From Terrisporobacter mayombei (lineage in GTDB: Bacteria; Bacillota; Clostridia; Peptostreptococcales; Peptostreptococcaceae): a stretch of DNA of 64,000 nt. The translations under genes were made by a program, and so were the position numbers. The notes beneath the pieces were generated by a model. It did not search any database. It saw nothing but the letters and a program-made list of their open reading frames with translations, and had not been told where the DNA came from. Of the stretch, positions 55,414-64,000 are shown piece by piece. The DNA is taken from the NCBI RefSeq assembly GCF_020748465.1, contig NZ_JAHZMP010000001.1, positions 992,001 through 1,056,000 of the forward strand, in the 5' to 3' direction. Within the stretch, counting starts at the first letter, position 1. Each line of letters opens with the position of its first letter.

Positions 55414-58044
55414 CTATTTTGATTTTTTCTTAATAGTTGCTTGTGCAGCTGCAAGTCTTGCTATTGGTACTCTATATGGTGAGCAAGATACATAGTTTAA
55501 TCCTGTATTGTAGCAGAACTCTACTGATGTAGGGTCTCCTCCATGCTCTCCACATATTCCAAGTTTAATATTATCACCTTTTTCTTCTCTTGCTAGTGTT
55601 GTTGCCATTTTTACTAATTTACCAACACCATTTTGGTCTAATACTTGGAATGGATCTTTTTCTAAGATTTCTTCATCCACATATTGGCCTAAGAATTTTC
55701 CAGCATCATCTCTAGAATATCCAAATGTCATTTGCGTTAAATCATTTGTACCAAATGAGAAGAAATCAGCTTCTCTTGCTATCTCATCAGCTATTAAACA
55801 AGCTCTAGGTATCTCTATCATTGTACCTACAGTATATTTTAAATCTATATTGCTTTCTTCTATAATTGCATTTGCTGTTTCAACTATAATATTTTTAACT
55901 ACTTTAAATTCATTTAACGCACCAACTAATGGTATCATTATTTCCGGCTCCATATTTAAACCTTCTTTATTCACTTCTATAGCAGCATTTATTATAGCTT
56001 TAGTTTGCATTACAGCTATCTCTGGATAAGTAACTGCAAGTCTACATCCTCTGTGACCAAGCATAGGGTTAAATTCAGCTAAGTCTACTATTCTTTTTTT
56101 GATTTCACTAGCCTGAATATTCATATCTTTAGCTAGCTCTTCTATTGTTTCATCATCATGTGGTAAGAATTCATGTAGTGGTGGATCTAATAATCTTATA
56201 TTAACTGGTCTATCACCCATAACCTTATATATATCAACAAAATCTTGTTGTTGCATAGGTAATAACTTATCTAAAGCTTCAACTCTATCTTCCACAGTGT
56301 TTGATAATATCATTTTTCTAACAGCAGGTATTCTATCTTCATCGAAGAACATATGCTCAGTTCTACAAAGCCCTATACCTTCTGCACCAAAATCAACAGC
56401 AGCTTTGGAGTCTCTTGGATTATCTGCATTAGTTCTAACTTTCATATCTCTAACTTCATCAACCCAGTCCATTAACTTTTCAAAATTACCTGTCATAGAT
56501 ACTTTTGTTTTAGCTACGTCTCCTAAGTAAACAATACCTGTAGAACCATCTATAGATATAAAATCTCCTTCTCTTAGTACTAAGTTATCTTTTCTTACTT
56601 CCTTAGCTATTTCATCAACTTTTATTTCTCCACAACCAGCGACACAACATTTACCCATACCTCTAGCAACAACAGCCGCATGAGAAGTCATACCACCTCT
56701 TGCAGTAAGTATACCTTGAGAACAAATCATTCCCTCTATATCTTCTGGAGATGTTTCTTGTCTCACAAGTATTACTTTTTCTCCGTTTTTTGAAGCTTCT
56801 ACAGCCTCTTCAGCTGTAAAATAGATTTTACCACTTCCAGCCCCTGGTGATGCTGGTAATCCTTTAGCTAAAACTGTAGCTTCTTTTAATGCTTTATCTT
56901 CAAACTTTGGATGTAATAATTGATCTAATTGCTTAGGTTCAACTCTCATTATAGCTTCTTCTTTAGTTATTAAACCTTCTTCAACTAAATCTACTGCCAC
57001 ATTTATAGCAGATGCAGCTGTTCTTTTACCATTTCTAGTTTGTAAGAAGAATAATCTACCTTTTTCTATAGTAAACTCAACATCTTGCATATCTTTATAA
57101 TGATTTTCTAATGTTTTAACAGTATCTATAAACTGTTTATAAATTTCTGGCATTACTTTTTCAAGTGTAGCTATAGGCTCTGGAGTTCTTATGCCTGCAA
57201 CAACATCTTCACCTTGTGCATTTATTAAGTATTCTCCTAGTAACTTATTTTCTCCTGTAGCAGGGTCTCTTGTGAAAGCAACACCTGTACCAGAAGTATC
57301 TCCCATATTACCAAATACCATTGATTGTATATTAACTGCAGTTCCTAAATCATTTGGAATGTCATTTAATCTACGATATATTATTGCTCTTGGGTTATTC
57401 CAAGATCTAAATACAGCTTCTACTGATAGCATTAATTGTTTTTTAGGATCTTGTGGGAAATCTTCTCCAACTTCTTTTTTATATATTCCCTTATATTCTT
57501 CTACTATTGATTTTAAATGGTCACATGTTAAGTCTGTATCAAATTTAAAATTATTCTCTTCTTTATATTTATCTAAAACATTTTCAAATTTATATTTTGG
57601 AACTTCCATAGCAACATCAGAGAACATTTGAATAAATCTTCTATAACTATCATATGCAAATCTGTCATTGTCAGTTGCTTTTGCCAATGCTTTAACTGTA
57701 TTATCATTTAATCCAAGATTTAATATAGTATCCATCATACCTGGCATTGATATAACTGCACCTGAACGAACAGACACAAGAAGTGGATTTTCTTCACTTC
57801 CTAATTGTTTGTTTAAATCTTTTTCTAAAGAAGATAACTTTTCTTCAATTTGGTTTACAATTTCTTGTTTTATTGTTTTATTGTTTTCATAATAATCGAT
57901 ACATGACTCAGTTGTTATAGTAAACCCAGGAGGCACAGGAAGTCCTATTTTAGTCATTTCTGCTAAATTAGCTCCTTTTCCTCCTAATAATGATTTCATT
58001 TCTTTACTTCCTTCATTAAAGCTATAAACGTATTTAAAACTCAT
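55414..58044 (-). CDS. ppdK: Pyruvate, phosphate dikinase
   Basis: 876 residues: ATP-grasp domain (1-340, with LLGGKGANLAEM and SVRSGAVISMPGMMDT), central phospho-His domain (His455 in GGMTSHAAVVARGMGKC), and PEP/pyruvate barrel (GIGLCRTEHMF, GTNDLTQMTFG and LGICGEHGGDP with the catalytic Cys). It makes PEP from pyruvate, ATP and phosphate, or the reverse with pyrophosphate. ATG start with GGGG 9 bases upstream. Third gene of a ccpN - regulator - ppdK operon. Confidence 0.97.
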   Translation of the reverse strand: MSFKYVYSFNEGSKEMKSLLGGKGANLAEMTKIGLPVPPGFTITTESCIDYYENNKTIKQEIVNQIEEKLSSLEKDLNKQLGSEENPLLVSVRSGAVISMPGMMDTILNLGLNDNTVKALAKATDNDRFAYDSYRRFIQMFSDVAMEVPKYKFENVLDKYKEENNFKFDTDLTCDHLKSIVEEYKGIYKKEVGEDFPQDPKKQLMLSVEAVFRSWNNPRAIIYRRLNDIPNDLGTAVNIQSMVFGNMGDTSGTGVAFTRDPATGENKLLGEYLINAQGEDVVAGIRTPEPIATLEKVMPEIYKQFIDTVKTLENHYKDMQDVEFTIEKGRLFFLQTRNGKRTAASAINVAVDLVEEGLITKEEAIMRVEPKQLDQLLHPKFEDKALKEATVLAKGLPASPGAGSGKIYFTAEEAVEASKNGEKVILVRQETSPEDIEGMICSQGILTARGGMTSHAAVVARGMGKCCVAGCGEIKVDEIAKEVRKDNLVLREGDFISIDGSTGIVYLGDVAKTKVSMTGNFEKLMDWVDEVRDMKVRTNADNPRDSKAAVDFGAEGIGLCRTEHMFFDEDRIPAVRKMILSNTVEDRVEALDKLLPMQQQDFVDIYKVMGDRPVNIRLLDPPLHEFLPHDDETIEELAKDMNIQASEIKKRIVDLAEFNPMLGHRGCRLAVTYPEIAVMQTKAIINAAIEVNKEGLNMEPEIMIPLVGALNEFKVVKNIIVETANAIIEESNIDLKYTVGTMIEIPRACLIADEIAREADFFSFGTNDLTQMTFGYSRDDAGKFLGQYVDEEILEKDPFQVLDQNGVGKLVKMATTLAREEKGDNIKLGICGEHGGDPTSVEFCYNTGLNYVSCSPYRVPIARLAAAQATIKKKSK

Positions 58045-58093
58045 ATCACGAATCCCCTTTGAAATATTTATTTATGCAAATCTTAAAAAGATT

Positions 58094-58933
58094 TTAATTA
58101 GCTGTGTGTATTTTTTTCTTTAAACCATTTTCTTTCATAATATCTATAATTAATCCAGCTGTTTCTTCTATTGCTTTATTTGCAACATTAATAACTGGAC
58201 AAGATAACCTCTTCATTACTTCTTCAGAATAATCTAATTCCTCCAAAATCCTATCTAGTTTAGCGTAATTTGCACTGCTTGATAATCCAAGAGCTTTAAG
58301 TCTTGCTTGTCTTATCTCATTAAGTTTTTCTGGTGTATTAGTAAGCCCTATTATTTTTTTAGGATTTATTTCATATATTTCTTTTGGTATTGGTATTTCT
58401 GGTACTAAAGGAATATTTGCCACTTTTATATTTCTGTTTGCTAGGTACATACTAAGTGGAGTTTTTGAAGTTCTTGATATACCAACTAATACTAAATCTG
58501 CCTTTAATACTCCTCTTGGGTCTTTACCATCATCATACTTAACAGCAAACTCTATGGCTTCTATTCTTCTGAAGTATTCTTCATTCATCCTTCTGATTAT
58601 ACCAGGCTCTCTCTTCGGAGATGCTCCTATTTTTTCTGTTAATATATTTAATATTTGAGACATTAAGTCTACACAATGTAAATTTTCTTTTGAACAGAAA
58701 CTTTCAACAATATCGCCTAAATTTTCACTTACTAAAGTATAGACAACTATAGCATTTTCATTTTTAGCACTTTCTAATATTTCAAGAAGAACTTCCTTGC
58801 TAGACACATAAGGAAATCTTCTTATGTCATAAGTTTCTTCTTTTATATCAAACTGTGATATAGCTGCCTTAGCAACTTGTTGTGCAGTCTCCCCTATTGA
58901 ATCGGATATTGCATATAATATAAAACTCTCCAT
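58094..58933 (-). CDS. Pyruvate, phosphate dikinase regulatory protein (kinase/phosphorylase)
   Basis: 279 residues of the DUF299/PDRP family: N-terminal AISDSIGETA and a P-loop-like GISRTSKTPLS (about 151-161), which binds ADP. These proteins switch PPDK off and on by phosphorylation of a Thr next to its catalytic His; TS before His455 in ppdK is the fitting target. GGAGGAG site, ATG start, 11 bases after ccpN. Corresponds to yqfL of Bacillus. Confidence 0.93.
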   Translation of the reverse strand: MESFILYAISDSIGETAQQVAKAAISQFDIKEETYDIRRFPYVSSKEVLLEILESAKNENAIVVYTLVSENLGDIVESFCSKENLHCVDLMSQILNILTEKIGASPKREPGIIRRMNEEYFRRIEAIEFAVKYDDGKDPRGVLKADLVLVGISRTSKTPLSMYLANRNIKVANIPLVPEIPIPKEIYEINPKKIIGLTNTPEKLNEIRQARLKALGLSSSANYAKLDRILEELDYSEEVMKRLSCPVINVANKAIEETAGLIIDIMKENGLKKKIHTAN

Positions 58934-58943
58934 ATTCTCCTCC

Positions 58944-59573
58944 TTAATTGTCTACGATCTCTAAGAATAACTTTGTAATATTTGTTTTTGATATTTTTCC
59001 TATTACCTTAATTTTATCATCTATATTTTCAACTACTGGAATAGAATCTATTTCATGCTCTATTATCTTTTTGGCTACTAAGATAACACTATCTTCTTTT
59101 TCTACTGTAATGATATTAGGAGTTCTAGTCATTATCATTCCTATAGGCATTTTATTCATATCTGCACCACCTATAGTTGCCTTTAATAAATCTTTTCTTG
59201 ATACTATACCGCATAAGCTTTCATCATCATCGATGATAAAAATACTCCCCACGTCTGATAAGAACATATTTACTATTACTTCGTATAAGCTATCATCTTT
59301 TTTGGCTATTACAGGAATACTCATGATATCTTCAACCTTTTTATTTTTCATGTCGCTTCCTAATAAGTTAAGTTTATTTATTCCAGAATAAAAGTAACCT
59401 ACTTTTGGTCTAGCATCTAATATTCCCGTCATTGTTAGGATAGCTAAATCTGATCTTAATGTAGCACGAGTAACATTTAACATGGAAGCAATCTGCTCAC
59501 TTGTTATAGGTTCATTTTCTTTTACTATTTCTATTATCTTTTGTTGTCTCTGATTTAGTTGAATGACAATCAC
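58944..59573 (-). CDS. ccpN: CcpN-type transcriptional repressor (HTH plus two CBS domains)
   Basis: 209 residues: N-terminal HTH_11 (about 5-60, with TSEQIASMLNVTRATLRSDLAIL), then two CBS domains (about 80-140 and 145-205). Same architecture as B. subtilis CcpN (YqzB), which represses gluconeogenesis genes and precedes yqfL. The GTG start overlaps its own ribosome site GAAGGTGA; an ATT three codons later (59564) has a better distance. A perfect CcpN consensus lies 11-21 bases upstream, which suggests autoregulation and control of ppdK. Confidence 0.9.
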   Translation of the reverse strand: MIVIQLNQRQQKIIEIVKENEPITSEQIASMLNVTRATLRSDLAILTMTGILDARPKVGYFYSGINKLNLLGSDMKNKKVEDIMSIPVIAKKDDSLYEVIVNMFLSDVGSIFIIDDDESLCGIVSRKDLLKATIGGADMNKMPIGMIMTRTPNIITVEKEDSVILVAKKIIEHEIDSIPVVENIDDKIKVIGKISKTNITKLFLEIVDN

Positions 59574-59583
59574 CTTCTTTCAA

Positions 59584-59594
59584 TATGCTATACT
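59584..59594 (+). promoter_or_regulatory. CcpN operator, site 1
   Basis: TATGCTATACT matches all 11 positions of the CcpN consensus TRTGHYATAYW as I remember it from Bacillus, just upstream of ccpN. Confidence 0.6.
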
Positions 59595-59635
59595 TTTTCT
59601 CCGTTACACCTTATATAGTATATTATATATCTATA

Positions 59636-59646
59636 TATGCTATTGT
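59636..59646 (+). promoter_or_regulatory. CcpN operator, site 2
   Basis: TATGCTATTGT, sharing TATGCTAT with site 1 and matching 9 of 11 positions, 52 bases further out. The two sites flank AT-rich sequence that includes a candidate -10 TATAAT on the minus strand. Confidence 0.45.
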
Positions 59647-59790
59647 GTAAATAGATTTTTTCATTATTTATGATATATTTTTTAATTATTTTCATCATGT
59701 ATACACTTAGTTTTTACTGTACCATTAATATTAATACACACTATATCAATTTATACATAGTATTTATGTTACACTAAATATTCTAAGCAA

Positions 59791-59833
59791 AAAATGCCTT
59801 CCTTTATTTTGGATTCAAAAGGAAGGCCAGTAT
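59791..59833 (-). terminator. Terminator of the glyQ-glyS operon
   Basis: GCCTTCCTTT / AAAGGAAGGC stem with a 13-base loop and a T run on the minus strand. Confidence 0.82.
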
Positions 59834-59847
59834 TTTTATATAATTGT

Positions 59848-61914
59848 TTATTTATAAACTATCTTAGATAAATCACAAATAGTAAGCATTGTACTATAAA
59901 TTTGTTTTAGTAATCCAAGTCTATTTTCTTTTATTGTTTCATCTTTATCCATTATCATTACATTATCAAATAAATTATCAACTAATGGTCTTAGTGTAGC
60001 AAAAGCATCTAAAGCTTCATTATATTTTTTATCTGCTAATAAAGTATCCACATTTAATTTTATTTCTTTAAAGCCATTATATAATTTAATTTCTGCATCT
60101 TCTTTTAATAATTCTTCTTTAACTATATCTGCAGCTGCCTTCTCTGCTAAAGTAGAAACTCTGTTGAAAGCAGTTAACATTTCAACTAACTCATCTTTTT
60201 CAAGCCATCTATTTAATTCAAGAGATCTCGTATGTATATCTGATATATCATCTAAGTTGTTATTTAATACGGCATCTATAACATCATATCTTATTCCTAA
60301 ATCTTTGAATAAGTTTTTAACTCTTTCAACGAAAAATTCAACTATTTGAGAAGCTACTTCTTCTTTATTAAATTCTAAACTAGAGTAGTTATTTAGTGAT
60401 GCATTTATTAAATTATTTAAGTTAACAGATAATTTTTTATCTAATAATATAGAAAGTATTCCTAAAGCTTGACGTCTTAAAGCATAAGGGTCTTGAGAAC
60501 CTGATGGCTTAATTCCTATAGCAAAGAATCCTGCTATTGAATCTAGTTTATCAGCTATAGATAAAGCTATACCTGCATTAGTTTCTGGTAATATATCACC
60601 AGCAAATCTTGGTAGATAATGCTCAAATATACCTTCGCATACTTCTTCATTTTCTCCACTTACTTTTGCATAATCTTTACCCATTATACCTTGAAGTTCA
60701 GTGAATTCAAATACCATATTAGTTACAAGGTCAGCTTTACAAAGTTTTGCTGCTCTTGCAGTATTTTCAGCACTCTCAGCCATATTTAATTCATCAAGTA
60801 TAACTTTAGATAATTTTTCTATTCTTAAAGTTTTATCGTAAACTGTACCAAGTTTAGCTTGGAATACAACTGTATGTAATTTGTCAACAAAGCTTTCTAA
60901 AGAATTTTTAGTATCTTCATTGTAGAAGAATAAAGCATCTGCAAGTCTTGCTCTAAGAACTTTCTCGTTACCTGCTTTAACTAAATCTATTCTATTAGAA
61001 TCACCATTTCTAACAGCTATAAAGTTTGGTAATAATTTTCCATCTTTTAATACTGGGAAGTATCTTTGATGTTCTTTCATTGGTGTAGTTACAACTTCTT
61101 TTGGTAACTTAACATATTCTTCGTCAAACTCACCATAAAAAGCTGTTGGATATTCTACTAAGAATGTTATTTCTTCTAGTAAATCATCATCAAATTCAAC
61201 TTCTCCACCTAAAGAGTTGGCTACTTTTATAGCCTGCTCTTTTATCATTTCTTTTCTTTTATGTTGATCTAATATTACAAAGTTCTTTTCTAACTTTTCT
61301 AAATAATCTTCTATTGAGTTTACTTCAAATTCTTTCTCTCCTAAGAATCTATGACCCTTAGTAATATTAGAAGATTTTATACCTTCCAGGTTTACATCTA
61401 ATACTTCATTATTTAATAATGTAACCATCCATCTTATTGGTCTAGCAAATCTCATGTTTTTACCACCCCAACGCATTGCTTTAGGGAAAGTTACATTTTT
61501 AATAGCCTCAGGAATTATATCTTTTAATACTTCTTTAGTATCTTTTCCTTCTTGCTTAATTGTACCAAATAAGTATTCAGCATTACCTACTTGCTTAAAG
61601 TATACATTTTCTGGGTCTAAACCTTTACTTTTCATAAATCCAAGAGCAGGTTTTGTAAAGTTTCCTTCATTATCTACTGCTATTTTTTTTGCAGGCCCTT
61701 TAACTTCTTCTTCTAAGTCACTTGCTTTATCAGCTAAGTCAACTATAACAAAAGTTAATCTTCTTGGCGTTGCATACTTTTCTACTTTATTAAAATTTAC
61801 TCTTTCTTCTTTAAGTAATTTACTTAAATTATTTTCTATTTGATCTAATGTAGTTTGTCCAAATCTTGATGGTAATTCTTCTACCCCAATCTCTAATAAA
61901 AGGTAATTATTCAT
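59848..61914 (-). CDS. glyS: Glycyl-tRNA synthetase beta subunit
   Basis: 688 residues, full length. N-terminal LLLEIGVEELPSRF, GPAKKIAVDNEG with KPALGFMKSKGL, MRWG and FARPIRWMV; HD-type domain in the middle (AKLCKADLVTNMVFEFTELQG with GKDYAK, and PRFAGDILP); anticodon-binding helices at the C-terminus. It works with GlyQ as an alpha2beta2 enzyme. Its ATG overlaps the last base of the glyQ stop (TAATG). Confidence 0.97.
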   Translation of the reverse strand: MNNYLLLEIGVEELPSRFGQTTLDQIENNLSKLLKEERVNFNKVEKYATPRRLTFVIVDLADKASDLEEEVKGPAKKIAVDNEGNFTKPALGFMKSKGLDPENVYFKQVGNAEYLFGTIKQEGKDTKEVLKDIIPEAIKNVTFPKAMRWGGKNMRFARPIRWMVTLLNNEVLDVNLEGIKSSNITKGHRFLGEKEFEVNSIEDYLEKLEKNFVILDQHKRKEMIKEQAIKVANSLGGEVEFDDDLLEEITFLVEYPTAFYGEFDEEYVKLPKEVVTTPMKEHQRYFPVLKDGKLLPNFIAVRNGDSNRIDLVKAGNEKVLRARLADALFFYNEDTKNSLESFVDKLHTVVFQAKLGTVYDKTLRIEKLSKVILDELNMAESAENTARAAKLCKADLVTNMVFEFTELQGIMGKDYAKVSGENEEVCEGIFEHYLPRFAGDILPETNAGIALSIADKLDSIAGFFAIGIKPSGSQDPYALRRQALGILSILLDKKLSVNLNNLINASLNNYSSLEFNKEEVASQIVEFFVERVKNLFKDLGIRYDVIDAVLNNNLDDISDIHTRSLELNRWLEKDELVEMLTAFNRVSTLAEKAAADIVKEELLKEDAEIKLYNGFKEIKLNVDTLLADKKYNEALDAFATLRPLVDNLFDNVMIMDKDETIKENRLGLLKQIYSTMLTICDLSKIVYK

Positions 61915-62792
61915 TATTTGTCACCTTCCTTTAATAGTGGATATCCCATTTCTTCTCTTTGCTTAACATAAAGTTCAGCTACAGCTTTTGCCATATTTCT
62001 AACTCTACCTATGAATGACGCTCTTTGACTAACACCTATAGCTCCCCTAGCATCTAATGTATTAAAAGTATGAGAACATTTTAACACATAGTCATATGCT
62101 GGCACTACAAGTCCTCTTTCTATTATTCTTAATGCTTCTTTTTCATATATATCAAATAAGTTAAATAACATATCTGCATCGCACTCATCAAATGAATATG
62201 TACTATTTTCAAATTCAGCTTTTTTAAACACGTCACCATAAGTTATAGTATCGTTCCATTTTAAATCATAAACACTGTCCACATCTTGGATATACATTGC
62301 AAGTCTTTCTAGACCGTATGTTATTTCTCCAGTTTCTAACTCACACTCTATTCCTCCAACTTGTTGGAAATATGTAAATTGAGTAACTTCCATACCATCT
62401 AGCCAAACTTCCCATCCAAGTCCCCAAGCACCAACAGTAGTTGATTCCCAGTTGTCTTCAACAAATCTTATATCATGTTCTAATGGGTTGATTCCTATAG
62501 TTTCTAAGCTCTTTAAGTATAGTTCTTGTATGTTTTCTGGAGATGGCTTTAGAATAACTTGGAATTGGTGATGTTGATATAATCTATTAGGATTTTCTCC
62601 ATATCTACCATCTGCAGGTCTTCTTGATGGTTCTACATAACAAACACTCCATGGCTCTGGGCCTAATGATCTTAAGATAGTGTTTGGATTCATTGTTCCT
62701 GCACCTTTTTCCACGTCATAAGGTTGCATCATGATACATCCTTGCTTAGACCAGTAACTTTGAAGTGCTAGTATCATATCTTGAAAATTCAT
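61914..62792 (-). CDS. glyQ: Glycyl-tRNA synthetase alpha subunit
   Basis: 292 residues, catalytic subunit of the bacterial alpha2beta2 enzyme. Motif regions: [24 protein letters not shown] at the start, [17 protein letters not shown] (ATP-binding Arg) and [26 protein letters not shown] site, ATG start. There is no room for a glycine T-box in front of it (only 142 bases to the previous gene). Confidence 0.97.
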   Translation of the reverse strand: MNFQDMILALQSYWSKQGCIMMQPYDVEKGAGTMNPNTILRSLGPEPWSVCYVEPSRRPADGRYGENPNRLYQHHQFQVILKPSPENIQELYLKSLETIGINPLEHDIRFVEDNWESTTVGAWGLGWEVWLDGMEVTQFTYFQQVGGIECELETGEITYGLERLAMYIQDVDSVYDLKWNDTITYGDVFKKAEFENSTYSFDECDADMLFNLFDIYEKEALRIIERGLVVPAYDYVLKCSHTFNTLDARGAIGVSQRASFIGRVRNMAKAVAELYVKQREEMGYPLLKEGDK

Positions 62793-62835
62793 ATTAATAC
62801 CTCCTAAATTTAATTTCTTAACTATTTATAGCAAT

Positions 62836-62863
62836 AAGGCCTTTCGTATCCACGAAAGGCCTT
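62836..62863 (-). terminator. Hairpin between the DUF4342 gene and glyQ
   Basis: AAGGCCTTTCGT / ACGAAAGGCCTT, a perfect 12-bp stem with a 4-base loop. It lacks a T run on the minus strand, so efficiency is uncertain. Confidence 0.5.
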
Positions 62864-62934
62864 TTAATACTTCGTTTATATTTGTAAGAATAACAAAACA
62901 TAAAAAATTTGTCAATAAACTAGCTCATTATTTG

Positions 62935-63537
62935 TTATTCTTCATCCTTTTTTTCTCTGTAGTCATCTTTATTAAGGTCAATTATAACTTCGTCATTATT
63001 ACATTCATTTTTATCTTCTGTATTTTTATTTTTCTTATCAACAGCTTGTTTTACATCTTTAGCAGCTGAACTTACCATATCTTTAATAATATTTAATTTT
63101 TCTTCGCTAAATTCACCTAAATCAACTATTGTGCCTTCATCTTCATTTTCAATTTTTATTCTATATTTTGCAAGTACTGATGCTGATAAACCTATTAATG
63201 ATAATATTGGTGCAAATACTACTCCAACAACTCCTACTGTAATAGGTATATTCATTATTATTTTTCCATTTTTTTCAATAACTATACGTATAACATTGCT
63301 TTTTCTTAAAAGTTCTGTAATTTCTTCTTTTATTTTATCTGAGTCTTTTCCAAATATATCTTCAAATGATTTTTTTTCTTTATTTTCTTGTGCACCTGTA
63401 GAATTGCCTTGTAGTAAAATTATAGCATCAACCACATCTCCATCACATTTTTCAAGAGCTTCTTTTACCTGAGCATAAGTTGCTCCTGGCACTCTTTCCA
63501 TCACCTGATCAATGGCTTCTATAGTTATTTTACTCAT
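62935..63537 (-). CDS. UBA-like plus DUF4342 protein
   Basis: 200 residues: N-terminal UBA/TS-N-like three-helix domain (residues 5-42, VPGATYAQVKEALEKCDGDVVDAI), then DUF4342 (about 65-125) with a hydrophobic membrane-type stretch IPITVGVVGVVFAPILSLIGLSASVLA and a highly charged C-terminal tail. Function unknown; frequently next to recO in clostridia. ATG directly follows the recO stop (TAAATG), so they are coupled. Confidence 0.82.
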   Translation of the reverse strand: MSKITIEAIDQVMERVPGATYAQVKEALEKCDGDVVDAIILLQGNSTGAQENKEKKSFEDIFGKDSDKIKEEITELLRKSNVIRIVIEKNGKIIMNIPITVGVVGVVFAPILSLIGLSASVLAKYRIKIENEDEGTIVDLGEFSEEKLNIIKDMVSSAAKDVKQAVDKKNKNTEDKNECNNDEVIIDLNKDDYREKKDEE

Positions 63538-64000
63538 TTATTCCACTCCCTTTTTATTTAGACTTTTTAAAACATTCAATGATTTTTCATTCATATTTCC
63601 TAAATATTCATTCATGTAAATTTTTAAAATCTTATTTAGCTCATTTATTAGATATTTAGATACCTTAGCTTTAGAACATAAAAGCATATCATTTTTTAAT
63701 ATATAATCCATAAGTTTTGCGGTAGTTATATTTATCCTTAAGTTATGTTGGAAATTATCACTACACTTTTCACATAATATTCCACCTTCATATATATTAA
63801 ATACAGGATTTTTAAAATTATTGTTATAACAGCTTACACATTTATTAACAATAGGTTTAAATCCTACATAATCTAAAAATTTGAGCTCAAAGCATAAACT
63901 CACATATTCCATGTCTATATTCTCTTCGCAAAATAAGTAAAGAGATTGAGCAAGTGATATAAATAGTCTGTTGTTAGATTGATTATCAATACTAAAATTG
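63538..64000 (-). CDS. recO: DNA repair protein RecO (partial, runs off the window)
   Basis: At least 154 C-terminal residues are present; the frame is open to base 64000. FELKFLDYVGFKPIVNKCVSC and LCEKCSDN give the helical domain with the four-Cys zinc site seen in many RecO proteins (C-x2-C ... C-x2-C). RecO binds DNA and loads RecA in gap repair. Followed without gap by the DUF4342 gene. Confidence 0.85.
   Translation of the reverse strand, partial: NFSIDNQSNNRLFISLAQSLYLFCEENIDMEYVSLCFELKFLDYVGFKPIVNKCVSCYNNNFKNPVFNIYEGGILCEKCSDNFQHNLRINITTAKLMDYILKNDMLLCSKAKVSKYLINELNKILKIYMNEYLGNMNEKSLNVLKSLNKKGVE

Noticed and set aside
62793-62934. Glycine T-box before glyQ
   Set aside because: Only 142 bases, with one plain hairpin and no AGGGUGGNACCGCG-like T-box bulge.

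Overview
The window is a low-GC (roughly 28-30 %) chromosomal segment of a strictly anaerobic Gram-positive bacterium. Everything points to the class Clostridia, family Peptostreptococcaceae, close to Clostridioides, Paeniclostridium or Paraclostridium: an apparent ortholog of the C. difficile orphan adenine methyltransferase CamA beside ptsHI and a patatin gene, a class B sortase, reverse rubrerythrin, the glycyl-tRNA synthetase / CcpN / PPDK neighbourhood, and NlpC/P60-SH3 wall hydrolases. I saw no rRNA, tRNA, CRISPR array, prophage or intact insertion sequence. The genus call is inference.

Layout. 1-2262 (minus): phosphate ABC transporter pstS-pstC-pstA (pstA runs off the edge). 2519-6384 (plus): a glycyl radical enzyme of unknown substrate, its activase and an XRE-cupin regulator. 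6515-10121: small housekeeping and stress genes (DUF4269, reverse rubrerythrin + DUF1540 protein, a VOC protein, an unknown protein and a MarR gene interrupted by a stop codon). 10163-15612: copper/heavy-metal module with CopA ATPase, a two-component system and an HMA-SafE/DsbD-like membrane protein; its three promoters share TTCATAA operators. 15663-16304: a Cys-rich protein. 16541-23759 (minus): a complete galactitol-type PTS operon (PRD regulator, EIIA, EIIB, EIIC, aldolase, galactitol-1-P dehydrogenase, PfkB kinase). 23941-29889: HAD proteins (one N-terminally truncated), cytidylate kinase-like protein, TPR protein, CPBP protease, sortase B, a small siroheme reductase, aldose epimerase. 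29969-32006: general PTS (EI, HPr). 32058-37634: patatin, small protein, camA, a decayed and an intact NlpC/P60 hydrolase. 37883-46922: dUTPase, topoisomerase III and a peptide-use cluster (PepT, POT transporter, two M24 aminopeptidases). 47144-55349 (plus): kdpFABC plus kdpDE potassium system. 55414-64000 (minus): ppdK with its regulator and ccpN, glyS-glyQ, a UBA/DUF4342 protein and recO (cut by the edge).

How it fits together. The general PTS proteins would energise the galactitol EIIABC; the products enter glycolysis through tagatose-1,6-bisphosphate. PPDK, its regulatory kinase/phosphorylase and CcpN form the gluconeogenesis control unit known from Bacillus, and a perfect match to the CcpN consensus lies in front of ccpN. 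The copper module looks self-regulated through its response regulator.

Most interesting items: the glycyl radical enzyme that lacks the usual Cys-x-Glu catalytic pair; the camA ortholog, whose likely initiation codon is not canonical; the shared operator in the copper module; a GC-rich hairpin element near 16440-16490 without an assigned function; and several decaying genes (MarR, HAD, NlpC/P60).
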